Of a DNA stretch of 64,000 bases, positions 54,494 to 63,104 are shown piece after piece. The stretch covers positions 62,001 through 126,000 of the forward strand of contig NZ_JADLQO010000004.1 of NCBI RefSeq assembly GCF_015477775.1, in the 5' to 3' direction. The translations under genes were made by a program, and so were the position numbers. Origin of the DNA: Nocardia abscessus. Its GTDB lineage: Bacteria > Actinomycetota > Actinomycetes > Mycobacteriales > Mycobacteriaceae. Each line of letters opens with the position of its first letter. Position 1 is the first letter of the stretch. The notes beneath the pieces were generated by a model. The model was not told the origin of the DNA. It saw nothing but the letters and a program-made list of their open reading frames with translations, and did not search any database.

Positions 54494-54949
54494 GTGACTA
54501 AGTTCCTGCTCTCGGTCCACGTGCTCGCCGCGATCATCGCCGTAGGCCCCGTAACGGTGGCGGCCAGCATGTTTCCCGCCACCACCCGCCGCGCTCTCGC
54601 CGACCCCGGGACCGGCCACAGCCCCGCCGTCCTCGGTACTTTGCATCGCATCTGCCGGGTCTACGCCCTGCTCGGCCTCGTCGTCCCGGCCTTCGGTCTG
54701 CTCACCGCGCTCAGCCTCGGCGTGCTCGGCGACACCTGGCTGGTGGTGTCGATCGGATTGACCGCCGCCGCGGCAGGCGTGCTCGCACTGCTCGTGCTGC
54801 CCGGGCAGCAGAAGGTCCTGGCCGACCTCACCGGGGCCACCCCCACGCTGATCCGCCGCCTCGCCATGGACGCCGGGGTGTTCAACCTGCTGTGGGCGGT
54901 GGTCACCGTCCTGATGATCGTCCGGCCCGGCTCGACCACCGGAGCGTGA
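54494..54949 (+). CDS. DUF2269-like integral membrane protein
   Basis: 151 residues, GTG start. Four predicted transmembrane helices: FLLSVHVLAAIIAVGPVTVA, VYALLGLVVPAFGLLTALSL, WLVVSIGLTAAAAGVLALLV and FNLLWAVVTVLMIVRPG. The HVLAAIIAVGP start with conserved His is typical of DUF2269. Function unknown. Confidence 0.8.
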   Translation: MTKFLLSVHVLAAIIAVGPVTVAASMFPATTRRALADPGTGHSPAVLGTLHRICRVYALLGLVVPAFGLLTALSLGVLGDTWLVVSIGLTAAAAGVLALLVLPGQQKVLADLTGATPTLIRRLAMDAGVFNLLWAVVTVLMIVRPGSTTGA

Positions 54950-54952
54950 GAC

Positions 54953-55858
54953 TCAGTCGGGCAGGTAACGAACCGCCATCGTGCGGTCGCGCACGACCAT
55001 GATCGGGCAGGCCACCGACAGCAGCAACGCCTGGCTGGTCGAGCCGAACAGCATTCCGGCGAACCCGCCGCGGCCCCGGCTGCCGACCACGAGCAACTGG
55101 GCCCGCTCGGAGCGTTCGAGCAGACAGCGCTCGGGCCGGTCGGTCACGATCTCGCGCCGGATCTCCACGTCGGGAAACCGCTCCTGCCATCCGGCGAGGC
55201 TTTCCGCGAGCACGATCTGCTTCTCGGCGTCGGTCGCGCTTTCGGCGTTCGCCGAGGGCACCTCGACGCCGGTCCACCCGTGCAGCGCCAGCAGGGGCAC
55301 ACTCCGCGCCGAGGCCTCGTTCAGCGCCGCTTCGATGGCGGGTTCACTGATCTCGGTACCGTCCACCCCGACGATCACCGGCTGCTTCCTGGCTTCCCCG
55401 GTGAGCGGCGCCCCTTCCCGGACCACGACCACCGGGCAGCGCGCCCGCCGCGCCAGCGCCGCGCTGACCGATCCGAGCAGGGCGCGGCGCACGGTGCCGC
55501 GTTCGCGGGTGCCGACGACCATCATCCGCGCCGGGCCGGTGCGGTCCAGCAGCGCCGGTCCGACCGGCTCGTGCACGAGTTCGGCGCTGACCTCGATGTC
55601 GTGCAAGGCGCGGACCGCGATGTGCGCCTCCTCGCGTGCGGTGTCCAGCACCCAGCGGCCGTGCCCCTCCAGCCGCGCGTAGTCGGTGCTGGTGAGCGGC
55701 TCGGTCACCCCGGGCCCGTAATCGGCGACCGGGTCCAGAACGTGCACCAGACGCAGCGGCGCCCGGTGCTGCGCGGCGGCCTGCGCTCCCCACGCGACCG
55801 CCGCAGCGGAACCGGCGGACCCGTCCACACCGACGACGATCGGGCCGTTGCTTCGCAT
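54953..55858 (-). CDS. Tandem universal stress protein
   Basis: 301 residues from ATG 55858. Two UspA domains: first IVVGVDGSAGSAAAVAWGAQ with ATP loop VVGTRERGTVRRALLGSVSA, second PVIVGVDGTEISEPAIEAAL with VVGSRGRGGFAGMLFGSTSQ. The G-2x-G-9x-G(S/T) ATP-binding motif is present in both halves. Double-domain USPs are typical of actinobacteria and linked to dormancy, hypoxia or stress. AGTGAGC and AAAGGAAGTG lie upstream of the start. Confidence 0.92.
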   Translation of the reverse strand: MRSNGPIVVGVDGSAGSAAAVAWGAQAAAQHRAPLRLVHVLDPVADYGPGVTEPLTSTDYARLEGHGRWVLDTAREEAHIAVRALHDIEVSAELVHEPVGPALLDRTGPARMMVVGTRERGTVRRALLGSVSAALARRARCPVVVVREGAPLTGEARKQPVIVGVDGTEISEPAIEAALNEASARSVPLLALHGWTGVEVPSANAESATDAEKQIVLAESLAGWQERFPDVEIRREIVTDRPERCLLERSERAQLLVVGSRGRGGFAGMLFGSTSQALLLSVACPIMVVRDRTMAVRYLPD

Positions 55859-55925
55859 GCTCACTTCCTTTCCGGACGAAAGAATCGAGCTCGGCACCCG
55901 ACGCTGCCGGCCGGGAAGGTCGGCC

Positions 55926-56324
55926 TCAACCGCCGAGAACGGCGCACGCATAGCCCAGATGGACGCCTTCACCGACCTGGAGGTCGATACTCGCCACGTA
56001 GGGCGGATACGGCTCCTGCACCGCGCTGATCGTGTGCGGTCCCTCCGTGGCGGGTATCCAGTCGATCAGGGCGACACCGCCGGAGGGCCGGACCGTGCCG
56101 AACGGAATCCCGTTGTCGTAGAACACGACCGGTGCCACCACGTCGGTCACGGTGGCCCGCGCGGTGTAGAGACAGCCCGTCCCGTAGTTCGTCGCCAACC
56201 CGAAATTGACGCCGGGATACATCCCGACCTGGGTCACCGTGGCTCCGGCCGACGGCGGCTCGGCCATCGTGACCGCCACGATGGCTCCGATCGCCGCCGC
56301 TATCGCACCAACTCGTCTGCGCAT
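55926..56324 (-). CDS. Small secreted protein
   Basis: 132 residues. Sec signal peptide MRRRVGAIAAAIGAIVAVTM with cleavage probably after AGA, then a mature beta-rich domain: VTQVGMYPGVNFGLATNYGT, CLYTARATVTDVVAPVVFYD and SGGVALIDWIPATEGPHTIS with Cys residues at both ends that may pair. The Ig-like pattern (VVFYDNGIPFGTV ... GPHTISAVQ) is common in secreted actinobacterial proteins. Function unknown. Confidence 0.78.
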   Translation of the reverse strand: MRRRVGAIAAAIGAIVAVTMAEPPSAGATVTQVGMYPGVNFGLATNYGTGCLYTARATVTDVVAPVVFYDNGIPFGTVRPSGGVALIDWIPATEGPHTISAVQEPYPPYVASIDLQVGEGVHLGYACAVLGG

Positions 56325-56543
56325 TCGGATGGTCCTGTCGGTCGTGATTCGCTCTTCGTCGAACGGGCGCCGGCCACGCGCACCGGCGCGACAAACTAGA
56401 TCCTCACTCCCGCACGGCCTCGGCGGGGCCCGAACCGCCGAATCGCGATCCCATCGGCACATCCGGTGCCGCCTGATCGGGTCGTGTCGTCGCCGCATGG
56501 TTGTGTGTCCGGAGGTGTTCGGCGAGAACGACGGAGGTGCGGC

Positions 56544-57452
56544 GTGGTAGCGATCGACTTCGAGCGGAGGGTGCGCGCAGCGAGGGCGGTGTCGGTCTGG
56601 CGTTCGGCCACCGCCGCGGGGCTCGGCGGCGTGCCGCCGACGGCACTGGTGCTGGCGGGGATCGTCAGCGTGCAGGTGGGCGCGGCGGTGGCGAAACAAC
56701 TCTTCTCGACGACCGGCGCGGCCGGGGCGGTCATGCTGCGGCTGGTCTTCGCCGGCATCGTCCTGCTGGTGATCTGGCGCTCGTCGCTGCGGGTAGCGCG
56801 GGGTGCGCTGCCGGTCGTGCTCGGGTACGGCTCGGTGCTCGCCCTGATGAACCTCTCGTTCTACGAGGCGATCGACCGGATCCCGCTCGGTATGGCGGTG
56901 ACCATCGAATTCCTGGGACCGCTGACCGTCGCGCTCGCCGGATCGCGGCGCTGGATCGACCCGCTGTGGGCGGTGCTCGCCGGAGCCGGAGTGCTGCTGC
57001 TGACCAGAGCGGACGGCGACGTGGACTGGGTCGGCGTGTTGTTCGCGCTGGCCGCTGCGGCGTGCTGGGCGGGCTACATCCTGCTGAGCGCCGCGCTCGG
57101 CGAGCAGACCAGCGGCGGCGGCGGGCTGGCGCTCGCGATGGCCTTCGGCGGGCTGATCATGCTGCCGGTCGGCGTCATCGACGCGGGCGCCGCGCTGTGG
57201 CAGCCCGCCGTGCTCGCCACCGGATTCGCGGTGGCGATGCTGTCGTCGGTCCTGCCGTATTCGGTGGAACTGGAAGCGCTGCGCCGGATCCCGCCCCGCG
57301 TCTTCGGCGTGCTGATGAGCCTGGAGCCCGCGGTCGCGGCGATCGCGGGCTTGGTCGTGCTCGGCCAGGTCATGAACCTCGGGCAGTGGGCAGGCGTGGC
57401 GTGCGTGGTCGCGGCGTCGGCGGGGGCGACGCGGACCGAAGCGAAGGATTGA
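56544..57452 (+). CDS. EamA/RhtA-family exporter
   Basis: 302 residues from GTG 56544, preceded by GGAGG. Ten predicted helices in two EamA repeats: ALVLAGIVSVQVGAAVAKQL, VVLGYGSVLALMNLSFYEAI, LGMAVTIEFLGPLTVALAG and PYSVELEALRRIPPRVFGVL with EPAVAAIAGLVVLGQ. This matches RhtA-type threonine/homoserine exporters. Substrate prediction is by similarity only. Confidence 0.9.
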   Translation: MVAIDFERRVRAARAVSVWRSATAAGLGGVPPTALVLAGIVSVQVGAAVAKQLFSTTGAAGAVMLRLVFAGIVLLVIWRSSLRVARGALPVVLGYGSVLALMNLSFYEAIDRIPLGMAVTIEFLGPLTVALAGSRRWIDPLWAVLAGAGVLLLTRADGDVDWVGVLFALAAAACWAGYILLSAALGEQTSGGGGLALAMAFGGLIMLPVGVIDAGAALWQPAVLATGFAVAMLSSVLPYSVELEALRRIPPRVFGVLMSLEPAVAAIAGLVVLGQVMNLGQWAGVACVVAASAGATRTEAKD

Positions 57453-57476
57453 ACCGCGGCGAGGCTCGGACCCGTC

Positions 57477-58364
57477 TCAGCGCTGCTGCCGAGACGCACC
57501 CGGCTGCCCGGCGTCACGGTGCTCGTCACGGGCCGTCTCGGGGTCTTCCGCGATCAGGCTGCCGAGCAGGGCCAGGGAGCGCTCGGAGGGTGATCCCGGT
57601 TCCGGGTGATAGGCGATCAGTATCTGGCCCGGCGCGCCGTTGACGCTGAACGTCTCGTAGGACAGCGTCAGATCCCCGACCATGGGGTTACGGAAATGTT
57701 TGACCCCCGCGGTTTTCGCTCGCACGTCGTGGCGTGCCCACAACTGCCGGAACTCCTCGCTCTTCAGCGACAGCTCCCCGACCAATTCGGTCAAGCGCGG
57801 GTCGTCCAGGTCGGCCCCCGCGGTCGCCCGCAGGCTCGCGACGGTGTCGGCCGCGATGGTCGGCCAGTCGGCGTAGAGATCGCGCGCCTCGGGGTCGAGG
57901 AAGACCATGCGCACCTGATTGACGCCCGGAACCGAGCACGAGTTGACCGCAGCCGCCAGCGGATTCGCCGCCAGGACGTCCAGGTATCTGCCGAGTACCA
58001 GCGCGGGCGTGTTCGGCCACGCGTCCATCAGCCGTACCAGCCCCGGCGCCGCCCGTTCGGGCCGTCGCGGCGCGCGCGCTCGCTTGACCGTGGGCCGCGC
58101 CAGCTCCCGAAGATGCGCCGTACCTTCCTCGTCCAGTGTGAACACTCGCGCCAGCGCGGCGATGACCTGCTCGGAGGGATGCCGGTCACGCCCCTGCTCC
58201 AGGCGCACGTAATAGTCGGCGCTCACCCCCGCGAGCAGGGCGATCTCCTCCCTGCGCAGCCCGGCGACGCGCCGCTGACCGCCACCGGACATCCCGAAAT
58301 CCTCCGGTCGGACCAGCTCGCGACGCGCACGCAGGAACGCGCCCAGTCGATTGTCGGAGTTCAT
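57477..58364 (-). CDS. XRE regulator with MmyB-like ligand-binding domain
   Basis: 295 residues. The helix-turn-helix spans residues 10-75 (LGAFLRARRELVRPEDFGMS, then LRREEIALLAGVSADYYVRL, EQGRDRHPSEQVIAALARVF). A PAS-like MmyB domain follows: NTPALVLGRYLDVLAANPLA, EVGELSLKSEEFRQLWARHD and GDLTLSYETFSVNGAPGQIL. Streptomyces/Nocardia members often control an adjacent oxidoreductase; the divergent SDR gene 96 nt away fits that pattern well. Confidence 0.93.
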   Translation of the reverse strand: MNSDNRLGAFLRARRELVRPEDFGMSGGGQRRVAGLRREEIALLAGVSADYYVRLEQGRDRHPSEQVIAALARVFTLDEEGTAHLRELARPTVKRARAPRRPERAAPGLVRLMDAWPNTPALVLGRYLDVLAANPLAAAVNSCSVPGVNQVRMVFLDPEARDLYADWPTIAADTVASLRATAGADLDDPRLTELVGELSLKSEEFRQLWARHDVRAKTAGVKHFRNPMVGDLTLSYETFSVNGAPGQILIAYHPEPGSPSERSLALLGSLIAEDPETARDEHRDAGQPGASRQQR

Positions 58365-58459
58365 GATCCGAGCCTAGGTGAGGCGCGGCGCGCCTGGGTG
58401 GCCCCGCGACTACCAGGAAGTCCGCAGCCTGTCAGGCGGGCGCGCGGGGGCGGAACGTA

Positions 58460-59218
58460 GTGGACATGACGAACAACAACCTCACCGGCCGCGTCGCGGT
58501 CGTCACCGGAGCATCGAGTGGAATCGGCGCCGACACCGCACGGCAGCTCGCACAGGGCGGCGCCAAGGTCGCGCTACTTGGCCGACGCAAGGATCGCATC
58601 GAGGAACTCGCCGCCGAGATCGGCGGTGACGCGCTCGCGGTGGTCGCCGACGTCGGCGACCAGCAGTCCGTGCGAGACGCCGCCGCCACGGTGCGGGCGG
58701 CATTGGGGCCCGTCGACCTGGTCGTCGCGAACGCGGGCGTCATGCTCGCCGCACCGTTCGAGTCCGCGCTCACCGAAGAGTGGGACCAGATGGTCGGCAC
58801 CAACATCAACGGCCTGCTCTACACCGCCAGAGCGTTCATCGATGACCTGCTCGCGGCCGCGACCGAGGGCGGGCAAGCGGATCTGGTGCTGGTCGGCTCG
58901 ATCGGCGGGCACACGGTCTTCCCCAACTACGCCGTGTACACCGCCACCAAGGCCGCGGTCGCGCATCTGACCCGCAACCTGCGGGCCGAGTTCGGGCCAC
59001 GCGGCGTGCGGGTCAAGAACATCGAACCCGGATTCGTCGGCACCGAGCTCGGCGCGGGAATGCAGGACGAGCAACAGCGCGCCGGGCTGGAGCAGTGGCG
59101 TACGGCGATCAAGATCCTGGAACCCGGCGACATCGCCGCCGCGATCGCCTACACGGTCGGCGTGCCCCGGCACGTCAACATCGCCGAACTCGTCGTCGTC
59201 CCGACACAGCAGGGCTGA
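58460..59218 (+). CDS. Short-chain dehydrogenase/reductase
   Basis: 252 residues from ATG 58460 or 58466. Rossmann TGASSGIGADTARQLAQGGA, VVANAGVMLAAPFESAL, catalytic Ser in GSIGGHTVFPNYAVYTATKA with Y-x-x-x-K (YTATK) and NIEPGFVGTEL are all in place. It is the likely target of the divergent MmyB-type regulator. Cofactor preference is probably NADP(H), judged from the Arg in LLGRR; this is weak. Substrate unknown. Confidence 0.93.
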   Translation: MDMTNNNLTGRVAVVTGASSGIGADTARQLAQGGAKVALLGRRKDRIEELAAEIGGDALAVVADVGDQQSVRDAAATVRAALGPVDLVVANAGVMLAAPFESALTEEWDQMVGTNINGLLYTARAFIDDLLAAATEGGQADLVLVGSIGGHTVFPNYAVYTATKAAVAHLTRNLRAEFGPRGVRVKNIEPGFVGTELGAGMQDEQQRAGLEQWRTAIKILEPGDIAAAIAYTVGVPRHVNIAELVVVPTQQG

Positions 59219-59250
59219 TCACCGGCTCATCCACTGCTACAGTCCGGCGG

Positions 59251-59736
59251 ATGACGGACGTTGCCCCGGTACTGCGCCGCGCCCGGCCCGAGGACGCCTC
59301 GGCGATCGCCGAGATCTGGTATCCGGGCTGGCGCGACGCGCACCTGGGCAACGTCCCCGACACCCTGCTGGCCGTCCGTCCACGCGACTCGTTCGACACC
59401 CGCGCGGCCGAGCGCGTCGGCGACACCGTCGTCGCCACCGTGGACGGCGTAGTGGCGGGCTTCGTCATGGTCGACGAGGACGAGGTCGACCAGGTCTACG
59501 TAGCCGCCGCACACCGCGGCACCGGCTCGGCCGCCCTCCTGCTCGCCGCCGCCGAACAGCGCGTCCGCGCCAACGGGCACGACCGCGCCTGGCTCGCGGT
59601 CGTCCCCGGCAACACCCGCGCCCGCCGCTTCTACGCAAAGCAGGGCTGGACCGATCAAGGCGCCTTCATCCACGCGGCCCCCGGCCCCAACGGACCGGTT
59701 TCGGTCCCCGCCCACCGGTACACCAAGCCCGTCTGA
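59251..59736 (+). CDS. GNAT-family acetyltransferase
   Basis: 161 residues. N-terminal APVLRRARPEDASAIAEIWY and the acetyl-CoA loop VDQVYVAAAHRGTGSAALLL followed by AAAEQRVRANGHDRAWLAVV and NTRARRFYAKQGWTDQGAF, which is a textbook GNAT core (R-G-x-G-x-A). It lies 32 nt after the SDR gene in the same direction, maybe coupled. Substrate unknown. Confidence 0.92.
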   Translation: MTDVAPVLRRARPEDASAIAEIWYPGWRDAHLGNVPDTLLAVRPRDSFDTRAAERVGDTVVATVDGVVAGFVMVDEDEVDQVYVAAAHRGTGSAALLLAAAEQRVRANGHDRAWLAVVPGNTRARRFYAKQGWTDQGAFIHAAPGPNGPVSVPAHRYTKPV

Positions 59737-59737
59737 G

Positions 59738-60628
59738 CTAGTCGAGGTCCGCCCACCCAGGCCAAGGCCGCATGCCCTCGTAACCACGGATATAAGCGAG
59801 GCGGCGCAGCGCTTGGAGCTGGTAGGTGGAGTCGATGGCGGCGGCCCGCATCGACTGCAGGGCCATCCGGAACTCCTGGATGTCGCGCAGCAGGTAGAAC
59901 CCGTCCCAGCGCATCACGTCGCGCCCGTACCCGCCGCAGAATTCGGCGTACTGCGCGGCGGTGATCTCGGCAGCGGTCCAGCATTCGATCGCCGCGTGCA
60001 CTAGGTCCCATTCCGGCGGGCCGATCGCCGCTTGTCCCATGCCGACCAGGATCACGTCCCCGTCGTCGCCGACCACCACGCTCTGGTCCCAGTCGGCGCC
60101 TTTGACCACCGACCACGGCAGGCCCGACGGGAGCGTCTTCCAGCGCCCGCGCAATTCCTCCAGGTGTTTGTGCAGCCATCGCCGGTCGTCCTCGGACACA
60201 GTCCGCGCGGCGGCGATCTCTTCCTCCACCCGAGCCAAAGGCGACATCCGGCGTAGCTCGAACCCGGGCAGCGGCAGCCGGTGCAGCTGCCCCAGCGCCC
60301 TGGCCACCTCGGCGGGCGTGCCGGGATGGTGCGGCGGCAAGTCCTGCCAGAAGGTCACCGGGCAGCCCTCGACCACCACCGGCTGCGGGATGTCCGGGAC
60401 CACACGCGCCGCCGACACCCCACAGGTCTCGAGCCATCGAGCCACGGCGACTTCCCGCCCCGTCACCAGCTTTTGCCCACGCAGGCCGATCCGCACGACG
60501 ATTCCGTCGCGCAGCCGGTACACCCCGCGCGTTTCCGCCGGTTCGGCATCGCTCGCATCGATCCCGACGCTCACACACGCGGCACGCAGAATCGACCGCA
60601 TCCCGTTACCCGCGATCCCTGCGGTCAT
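59738..60628 (-). CDS. Aminoglycoside phosphotransferase-fold protein lacking catalytic residues
   Basis: 296 residues from ATG 60628. APH-fold layout: RGVYRLRDGIVVRIGLRGQK, GREVAVARWLETCGVSAARV, PLARVEEEIAAARTVSEDDR, then VVKGADWDQSVVVGDDGDVI and LVGMGQAAIGPPEWDLVHAA. The catalytic HGDxxxxN is altered to KGADWDQS, and the metal-binding Asp of LIDFE is replaced by Gly in LVGMGQ, while surrounding residues (GPPEWDL) are intact. The protein is therefore predicted to be a pseudokinase or to have a different chemistry. Ends within 1 nt of the convergent GNAT gene. Confidence 0.8.
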   Translation of the reverse strand: MTAGIAGNGMRSILRAACVSVGIDASDAEPAETRGVYRLRDGIVVRIGLRGQKLVTGREVAVARWLETCGVSAARVVPDIPQPVVVEGCPVTFWQDLPPHHPGTPAEVARALGQLHRLPLPGFELRRMSPLARVEEEIAAARTVSEDDRRWLHKHLEELRGRWKTLPSGLPWSVVKGADWDQSVVVGDDGDVILVGMGQAAIGPPEWDLVHAAIECWTAAEITAAQYAEFCGGYGRDVMRWDGFYLLRDIQEFRMALQSMRAAAIDSTYQLQALRRLAYIRGYEGMRPWPGWADLD

Positions 60629-61223
60629 GTCAGCCTCCCAAGCCCCGCGCTCCCCTCTGGGGAGCAGTAGCGCATCTCGGCTTCGAGCTTCATGGCAGCC
60701 ATCCAGATACCGGGGGGCTAACACCCCATTTTCCCTGCTCAGTGGACATTACCCCGGCAATTCCACCGCAGTCAGCAACCAAACAGAATCCGCCCGTTTC
60801 GCCCGAATTGACGTTTTCTCAGCCACGGGCCATCACCTTCGTCCACCCCGGCCCGCGCCATGCTTACAAAGAAAGCCCCTTGCCGGAAACGCCGCGAGAG
60901 ACGCTTACAAGATGCCTTCGTTCAGGTCATATGCGTTCACCAGGGCGCAATGGCCAATGGAGGCCCGAAGCGATTTGCCGTCCAGCGTGGCTACCCGGGG
61001 CGACCGCGCTCAGCGACTCCTGGTTCGGGTCCGAAAAGAGCAGAACCGCCACAGAGCAATCTTTGAGCAACATTTCTGAGGTGGCGCTGGTATCGGCTCA
61101 CTTAGGCCTGATTTCGTCGGCCCCGAACGCAACCCACGGTGACGAGGCCGGAGGCGGAACTAGCCGGGCGGGGCATGGGAGTTGCACCCCACCAAGCACC
61201 TGCGGAACGCAGCGAGGCACTCG
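60629..61223. other. Intergenic stretch without a supported gene
   Basis: About 600 nt; open frames on both strands have no recognisable domain and codon statistics change within them. It lies outside the proposed displaced ssrA end at 61224. Confidence 0.4.
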
Positions 61224-61246
61224 TGGGGCTGCCAGGAATCGAACCC
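61224..61246 (-). repeat. Degenerate copy of the tmRNA 3' end, probable att site
   Basis: tggggctgccaggaatcgaaccc matches tmRNA 3' end positions 62736-62758 in 21 of 23 bases and has the same orientation. It looks like the displaced 3' end of ssrA left at the far side of an integrated element; the T-arm bases beyond it have diverged. Confidence 0.55.
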
Positions 61247-61349
61247 GCTCCCCTGGTCGTGACGTCGAATCGCGGTCTACCTGCGAAAAACACATCCATG
61301 GCGAATCGCGTTCGAACACGGGTGACTGTCAGCAGAATGCGGGCACGGG

Positions 61350-62096
61350 CTAAGCAGGTTCAGGCGGTCGGTCGTACGCGTCGACAGCGGCCTTGGACGT
61401 CGAGGAGTCCTGCAACACCAGTTCCCACGGACCGGAGTTGATCTCGAAACTCTTGCCGAACCCGACCCACTTCCCTGCCATCCGAGCGCCGGTCAACTCG
61501 ATCAGCAGTTGAATCGCGCCGTGGTAGTACGCGCCCCGGTAGTAACCATCCTGGGCGGTGTGCTCGCTCCATGTGCCCGTAGCCACGTGCCCGTCTACGG
61601 TCAGGTCCATCTCCATGGACGATTGCGCGGAGTTCGGCAGGCTGCGCACCGTCAGGCGGTTGTCGTGCTGGAGCACCACGACGTGATGCACAGCCGTGAA
61701 CGTCGCGTCACGACCGGAGGAGTAGTACTCGTACCGGGACAGCCAGATGCCCGAGTAATTGCCAGGCGTCCTTGGGCGCCGCCCGGCGGCGACCTGCTCG
61801 GGTGCGACTTCGCCGATAGCCGAGTCGACCACGGTCCCCTCCTCACCGCCGGAGAGACTTCGGCCGGCCATCACGGCACCGAAGCCGAGGGACTCGATCG
61901 GTAGGCGCATGACCTTCTCCAGCGCTCGGGCGTGCGACGGCCGCGGATTGCTTGTGAGCCCTGATTCCCAGCGCTGCACAAGGCGTTTCGTGGCACTGGC
62001 ACACCCGGCATCCCGGAGTGCCCGCGCGAGGTCGTCCTGGCTCATCAAACGCGCGTTCCGGGCCGCGCGGAGAGCCGTATTCGGTGCCGAAGCCAT
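61350..62096 (-). CDS. XRE-type helix-turn-helix protein with beta-rich C-terminal domain
   Basis: 248 residues. The N-terminus ALRAARNARLMSQDDLARAL followed by ATKRLVQRWESGLTSNPRPS is an XRE motif. The C-terminal 150 residues (GNYSGIWLSRYEYYSSGRDA, then VVVLQHDNRLTVRSLPNS, YYHGAIQLLIELTGARMAGK) look like a small beta-barrel sensor. This type of protein is common in integrative elements of actinobacteria and here lies between the two ssrA 3'-end copies. No integrase gene accompanies it. Confidence 0.78.
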   Translation of the reverse strand: MASAPNTALRAARNARLMSQDDLARALRDAGCASATKRLVQRWESGLTSNPRPSHARALEKVMRLPIESLGFGAVMAGRSLSGGEEGTVVDSAIGEVAPEQVAAGRRPRTPGNYSGIWLSRYEYYSSGRDATFTAVHHVVVLQHDNRLTVRSLPNSAQSSMEMDLTVDGHVATGTWSEHTAQDGYYRGAYYHGAIQLLIELTGARMAGKWVGFGKSFEINSGPWELVLQDSSTSKAAVDAYDRPPEPA

Positions 62097-62283
62097 GTCG
62101 CCACGTTAGCCCTTTGACGCCTAAATGTCGCCCTGAATAGAGGCGGATTGACGCCCGTTACGTCATCGCACGGACACGGCTTGTCGACCGACTCTGAATC
62201 TGGCCCCGCCGTCGGGTCGACCTTCGAATCCTCGGCGTCGGGTGCCCACCAACCACACCACAACGTGCAGAGGGGTCACCGAA

Positions 62284-62447
62284 TGACCACAGAGCCCGCA
62301 ACCGTCCTTATCGTCATGGCCGCCGTTGGGGGACTGCTGATCCTGCTGTTCTGGGTACTGCCCTGGCTACTCGAACTGGGCGACGACCCGGACGAGTCCG
62401 TACCGGCGCGTGACATCCTCGCGCGTATCGAGGAGGAGCAGCGATGA
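62284..62447 (+). CDS. Small membrane protein of the ssrA island
   Basis: 54 residues: a single transmembrane helix (VLIVMAAVGGLLILLFWVLP) followed by a short acidic tail DDPDESVPARDILARIEEEQ. It is divergent from the XRE gene (62097-62283 spacer) and overlaps the next ORF as ATGA. Unknown function; not conserved to my knowledge. Confidence 0.6.
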
Positions 62448-62734
62448 CGACACGGCGCAGTTGGATACAGGACTACTGCGAGGACAGCAACATGCCTGCC
62501 GACGAGCAGCACGCACAGGGCCTGATGAAGCTCCACGCCACCTGCACCCCGCCGTGCCCGCGCGAGCTGTCCGCTGAACGGTATCTCCGGGAGCGCGGCG
62601 AAGGCAGCACACCCGAGAGTCCGACAAGCGAGGTGCAGGAAAAGTGGGCGGAAATGTGGGCACGGCACCCAGCGAGACCGGCAAAGCGGCATGAAAAAGG
62701 CCCTTCACCTGCGGTGCAGGTGAAGGGCCTCTGA
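62444..62734 (+). CDS. Small protein of the ssrA island, end reads into the tmRNA terminator
   Basis: 96 residues, start overlapping the membrane-protein stop (ATGA). Cys residues (QDYCED, CTPPCP) and a Trp-rich helix (SEVQEKWAEMWARHP) are the only recognisable features. The last 12 codons (KGPSPAVQVKGL) are made of the tmRNA terminator stem, so the gene has probably been fused to ssrA sequence by integration and its native 3' end may be lost. Confidence 0.55.
   Translation: MTTRRSWIQDYCEDSNMPADEQHAQGLMKLHATCTPPCPRELSAERYLRERGEGSTPESPTSEVQEKWAEMWARHPARPAKRHEKGPSPAVQVKGL
62698..62730 (-). terminator. Rho-independent terminator of tmRNA
   Basis: Perfect 15-bp stem aggcccttcacctgc (62698-62712) with gcaggtgaagggcct (62716-62730) and loop ggt, followed on the minus strand by TTTTT. 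It lies 5 nt beyond the tmRNA 3' end. Its plus-strand copy is translated in the overlapping small ORF. Confidence 0.9.
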
Positions 62735-62735
62735 G

Positions 62736-63104
62736 TGGAGCTGCCGGGAATCGAACCCGGGTCCTCCGCCGCGTCTTCAGGGCTTCTCCGTGCGCAGTCC
62801 GCTGTGCCTCTACTCGGATCTCCGGGTCCCGCGAACAAGCCCGGATGACGATCCCAGTCGCTGTTCGATGTCCCGTCCTACTCCGCGACCGAGTAGGACG
62901 GTTAGCCCTCTAGCTGATGCCGGCACCGGAGCCGAGGGCATGCCCCGGGCCGACAGAGACGCTCTGCTGGTTAGGCAGCGAGAGCGTACTCGCGCTGATT
63001 GGAATCGGCGCTTAATTGGTTGCAACGACGCTTACGGTGGTCTCTTGCCTGCACCGACACGCTTCCCCTGAATCTACGTACGCAGTCGAAACCGTTCAGC
63101 CCCG
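62736..63104 (-). ncRNA. ssrA: tmRNA
   Basis: 369-nt transfer-messenger RNA. The 5' end GGGGCTG pairs with the 3' CAGCTCC, giving the alanyl acceptor; the T arm is CCGGG-TTCGATT-CCCGG; CCA is not encoded. The tag frame at 63009-62971 reads ADSNQREYALAA followed by TAA, a typical actinobacterial degradation tag. The RNA frees stalled ribosomes and marks proteins for ClpXP. Its 3' end is a common integration target, and a degenerate displaced copy lies at 61224-61246. Confidence 0.96.

Noticed and set aside
61224..61300. Possible tRNA gene on the minus strand
   Set aside because: A T-arm-like end is present but no D arm or anticodon arm can be folded; better explained as a degenerate ssrA 3' end.
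60742..61353. 203-aa plus-strand open frame near the ssrA island
   Set aside because: No domain, composition like random GC-rich sequence, and it crosses the proposed displaced ssrA end.
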